The position numbers were made by a program, and so were the translations under genes. The notes beneath the pieces were generated by a model. It was not told the DNA's origin. It did no database searches and saw only the letters and a program-made list of their open reading frames with translations. A stretch of 64,000 nt of DNA from Auanema rhodensis (Eukaryota; Nematoda; Chromadorea; Rhabditida; Rhabditidae). Positions within the stretch are counted from its first letter, which is position 1, and the number at the start of each line of letters is the position of its first letter. Positions 61,581 to 64,000 of the stretch are shown here, piece after piece. Location: contig OZ059895.1 in NCBI GenBank assembly GCA_964057225.1, positions 18,567,688 through 18,631,687 on the forward strand. Reading direction: 5' to 3'.

Positions 61581-61674
61581 ATGAGACTATTCTTGATTCT
61601 TATTTTCTCTTTATTCAATCTAATTTTGACTTCAAGTCAATTTAACCGCCGACCGAAACAATCTGTAAATGCAG
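61581..61674 (+). CDS. First coding exon of a secreted protein (partial)
   Basis: The ATG opens a 31-codon exon ending in phase 1 at a GTATGC donor. The peptide MRLFLILIFSLFNLILTSSQ is a textbook signal sequence with predicted cleavage after TSS, followed by a basic segment (FNRRPKQSVNA). No in-phase second exon could be found in the remaining 2.3 kb, so the rest of the gene probably lies beyond the right edge. It could be a secreted ligand, matrix protein or receptor; nothing in the exon decides this. Confidence 0.5.
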
Positions 61675-64000
61675 GTATGCTTTTTAAAAATTTCGTTCAT
61701 TTATCTTTTTTTATTTTTTTTTCTATTTGATTTCAAGTATATTGACATGATTTGAGTATTATGCCCATAATTAGAAGTTTATCCTTGTTCCTTTTATTGT
61801 TCTTTCACGCTCACCTGATCTATGAATAGAGGTCATTTATGCCAGATAAGGAATATAGGTGTATATTTCGATAATCTGATGTTGTTTAACTCTCGTATCT
61901 GCTTCACCTCAGTGTGCCAGGCTTGTTCCTGAAAACAATGCCCTTTGAATTTTTCCCTCCGAGCCGTGTGACTTGCATTACCTTGTTTTCCTTATTTTTG
62001 CTTATTTTCCTCAAATTTTGTGGTTCTTTTTCTTTTAGTTTGGATACAGGGGAAAAAAGAATTTTTATCTGTTGACAATCTAGAAGTGTCTGCGAAGTCT
62101 TGCCGCTATCGTTGTTCATCTGTCGTTGAGGAGGTTATGCCCCCGGCAGTCCTTCGGATCATGTAACCGTTGGCCATCATGTCGCCTGCGCAATATGATT
62201 TGCTGTGCAAGATATCAAAACGAATCAACAACTATAGAAGGCTGGGGTGCGGGAGTATTAGACGAAGAAGAACGAGGCTGAGGTGCTAGCGGTAGTGGTG
62301 AATATGATGGTGTATGTGATACGCATAAAGAGATATATGCTTGAGATATCGTAAACCGTCACCTTTTTCTCATTTCTCTACACGATGTCTTGTGTCCTAT
62401 CATTTCCGATCTGATATAGCCGCATGCTGATGATATGACTAGACGGAACCTCGTCAAATCTGGCAACCATTTATTTCTTTTTGGACAACCATAAACGGAC
62501 AAAATGGACAGTCGGAAGATGTTGTTTCCAAATCTGTCACAATACAACCAACTAGCTGTATATGTTTCAGCCCCTTTGAAGTATGTATGTGGTGAAAAAG
62601 TCTTAAAAGCCTGGATTAATATGTATATATAAATATTCCTGTACTTTTCCACTATATCCATTAGCAAGTTGTTGTATGATTAGGCTGTTCTATAAACTAT
62701 ATATATATAGTTAGTATTATCTTATTATGGTATGTTTATAGGATTATATATAAACAGAATGGTCACTTAATCTATGCCATTGGCTAAATATGACCTAAAA
62801 TTCATTATTTATATGATTTTTGTTGTTTTTCGCACTCACTTCTCTTATCGACAAGATCATTTGAGCCCAATAGCAAAATGCTTGATTGTGTATATATGAC
62901 TTCGACATGTGGATAAAGGCAATTTGATTATGGAATTTATTGGTCACAAATGGATAATGATCCCCCTACCACGTTTACGCATCATTACCTAAACCATACG
63001 CACAGACTCTGTGCTTATCTAATGAAATTCTCTGTTCTCAGTTATGCTGCTAAATTAAGCGGCACGGAAAACTTGATGAAAAGGTCATCTTTCGACTGTC
63101 CTTGAGATGTACCTTCTTAAGTGGTTTTACTAAAATGAAGCTCGTTTATAAATTTCTGTTTATTTCCATTTTCATCTTGCGGTTAGCATCTTCTTTCGTC
63201 TCTTTCCTCCCAGTTTAGGCACAGTTCTAGTCCGGCCTGAGAATCTTCTCCCAACAATTCTTCACAGTTGTTCCAACAAGTAGTATTGTTTACGTTCGGG
63301 CCATTTATGGAAATTGAGGAAAAATGTTCTATAGATCGAACAATATGCTTGCAGCTCTTTCCGCCACTTGAACATCTGCCAGCATTGACACGCATTTTTT
63401 TTGCCTCAATCATCCGTACTTTCGGTTTTTATCTGCCATTCTGTTTCATTACATTCGAACATGCAGGGTTTCACATGTAACAGATACAACACATGATCCT
63501 GTACATGCGACAGGATCTATGAGATTGACATGAGACTTTGTAGACAATATACGGATTTACCGAATTTTTTCCACCATCGTCATCTTTCAATTGGTGCTGA
63601 TGATGAACTCGACATAAACACAACGGCTTTGCATAGCATGATGCCGATGATGATGAGTATGACGTGTGACCTTTGAGATTCTTTTGTTATTTTTTTCTAC
63701 CTCTATTCTATCTGTATCTTATGGCTTCTATTTAATCCAAATGACCTAGTACTGACCTAGACTTCCAGATATCTCTTGGAGTGAAAGCCCCGTGTTTACT
63801 TCTTCTTGCGTAGTTCAGAAGTAGAGAAAAAGTAGAAAAATGTGCTAATTTATTAGATTATTTTCAATTCAATCAAGATGACAGTATTTTGATTTATTGG
63901 CACAACTAATGAGTCTAACGTCTGATTATTAGATGACCAATATTCAATGATGTTTAATTCACATCTCATTCATCTCCTTTTTTGCTTTATTAGAAAAGCT
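61675..64000. other. Probable intron 1 of the signal-peptide gene
   Basis: It contains scattered GC-richer patches with open frames on both strands (62030-62160 plus, 62205-62350 minus, 62359-62667 minus, 63183-63413 minus), including a Cys-rich minus-strand one, but none could be linked by splice sites to a start or to the 61581 exon. A TATA palindrome lies near 62690-62710. Confidence 0.4.

Overview
The window is nuclear DNA from a nematode, most likely a chromadorean. Evidence: 12 intron-rich genes whose products resemble Caenorhabditis proteins over most of their length (AHR-1, INX-19, p66/DCP-66, perilipin, a ZP cuticlin, an endosomal syntaxin); introns of about 45-300 bp ending in T-rich TTTCAG; trans-splice-like acceptors a few bases upstream of start codons; AT-rich flanks with (TC/GA)n tracts. 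The species cannot be named. From memory, the C. elegans counterparts of ahr-1, inx-19, dcp-66, plin-1 and the syntaxin all lie on chromosome I, so the block probably belongs to the same ancestral nematode linkage group. No rRNA, tRNA, CRISPR array or intact mobile element was recognised.

Layout. 1-4172: non-coding, with a GC-rich hairpin near 1.03-1.11 kb. 4173-6830 (+): an unrecognised 383-aa protein. 7731-10674 (-): GATAD2/p66 NuRD subunit. 15084-15862 (+): DUF4604/KIAA1143-like nuclear protein. 18475-19527 (+): secreted Ala/Pro-rich repeat protein with a TATA promoter and strong codon bias. 19986-20669 (-): small single-pass membrane protein. 21304-22315 (-): syntaxin-7/12-like SNARE. 22945-23433 (+): MICOS13/QIL1. 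24778-27375 (+): ZP-domain cuticlin. 28069-28415 (-): a 75-aa two-exon gene 105 bp downstream of plin-1 (28521-30175, -). 30651-31226 (+): UPF0235/DUF167 protein. 35396-37609 (+): inx-19 innexin. 40202-48333 (+): ahr-1, 17 exons. From 48.3 to 61.6 kb lies a roughly 13-kb pyrimidine-rich desert, then a signal-peptide first exon at 61581 whose continuation appears to lie beyond the window.

Reconstructed exon chains of all complete genes add up to whole codons without internal stops, which supports the models. Functionally the region mixes housekeeping genes (chromatin, endosome, mitochondrial cristae, lipid droplet) with cuticle/extracellular genes and two neuronal regulators, ahr-1 and inx-19. 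The least explained items are the 383-aa protein, the hidden 75-aa gene in an operon-like position behind plin-1, an over-represented ACGTGAAC motif including a perfect three-unit tandem, and the desert before the signal-peptide exon.
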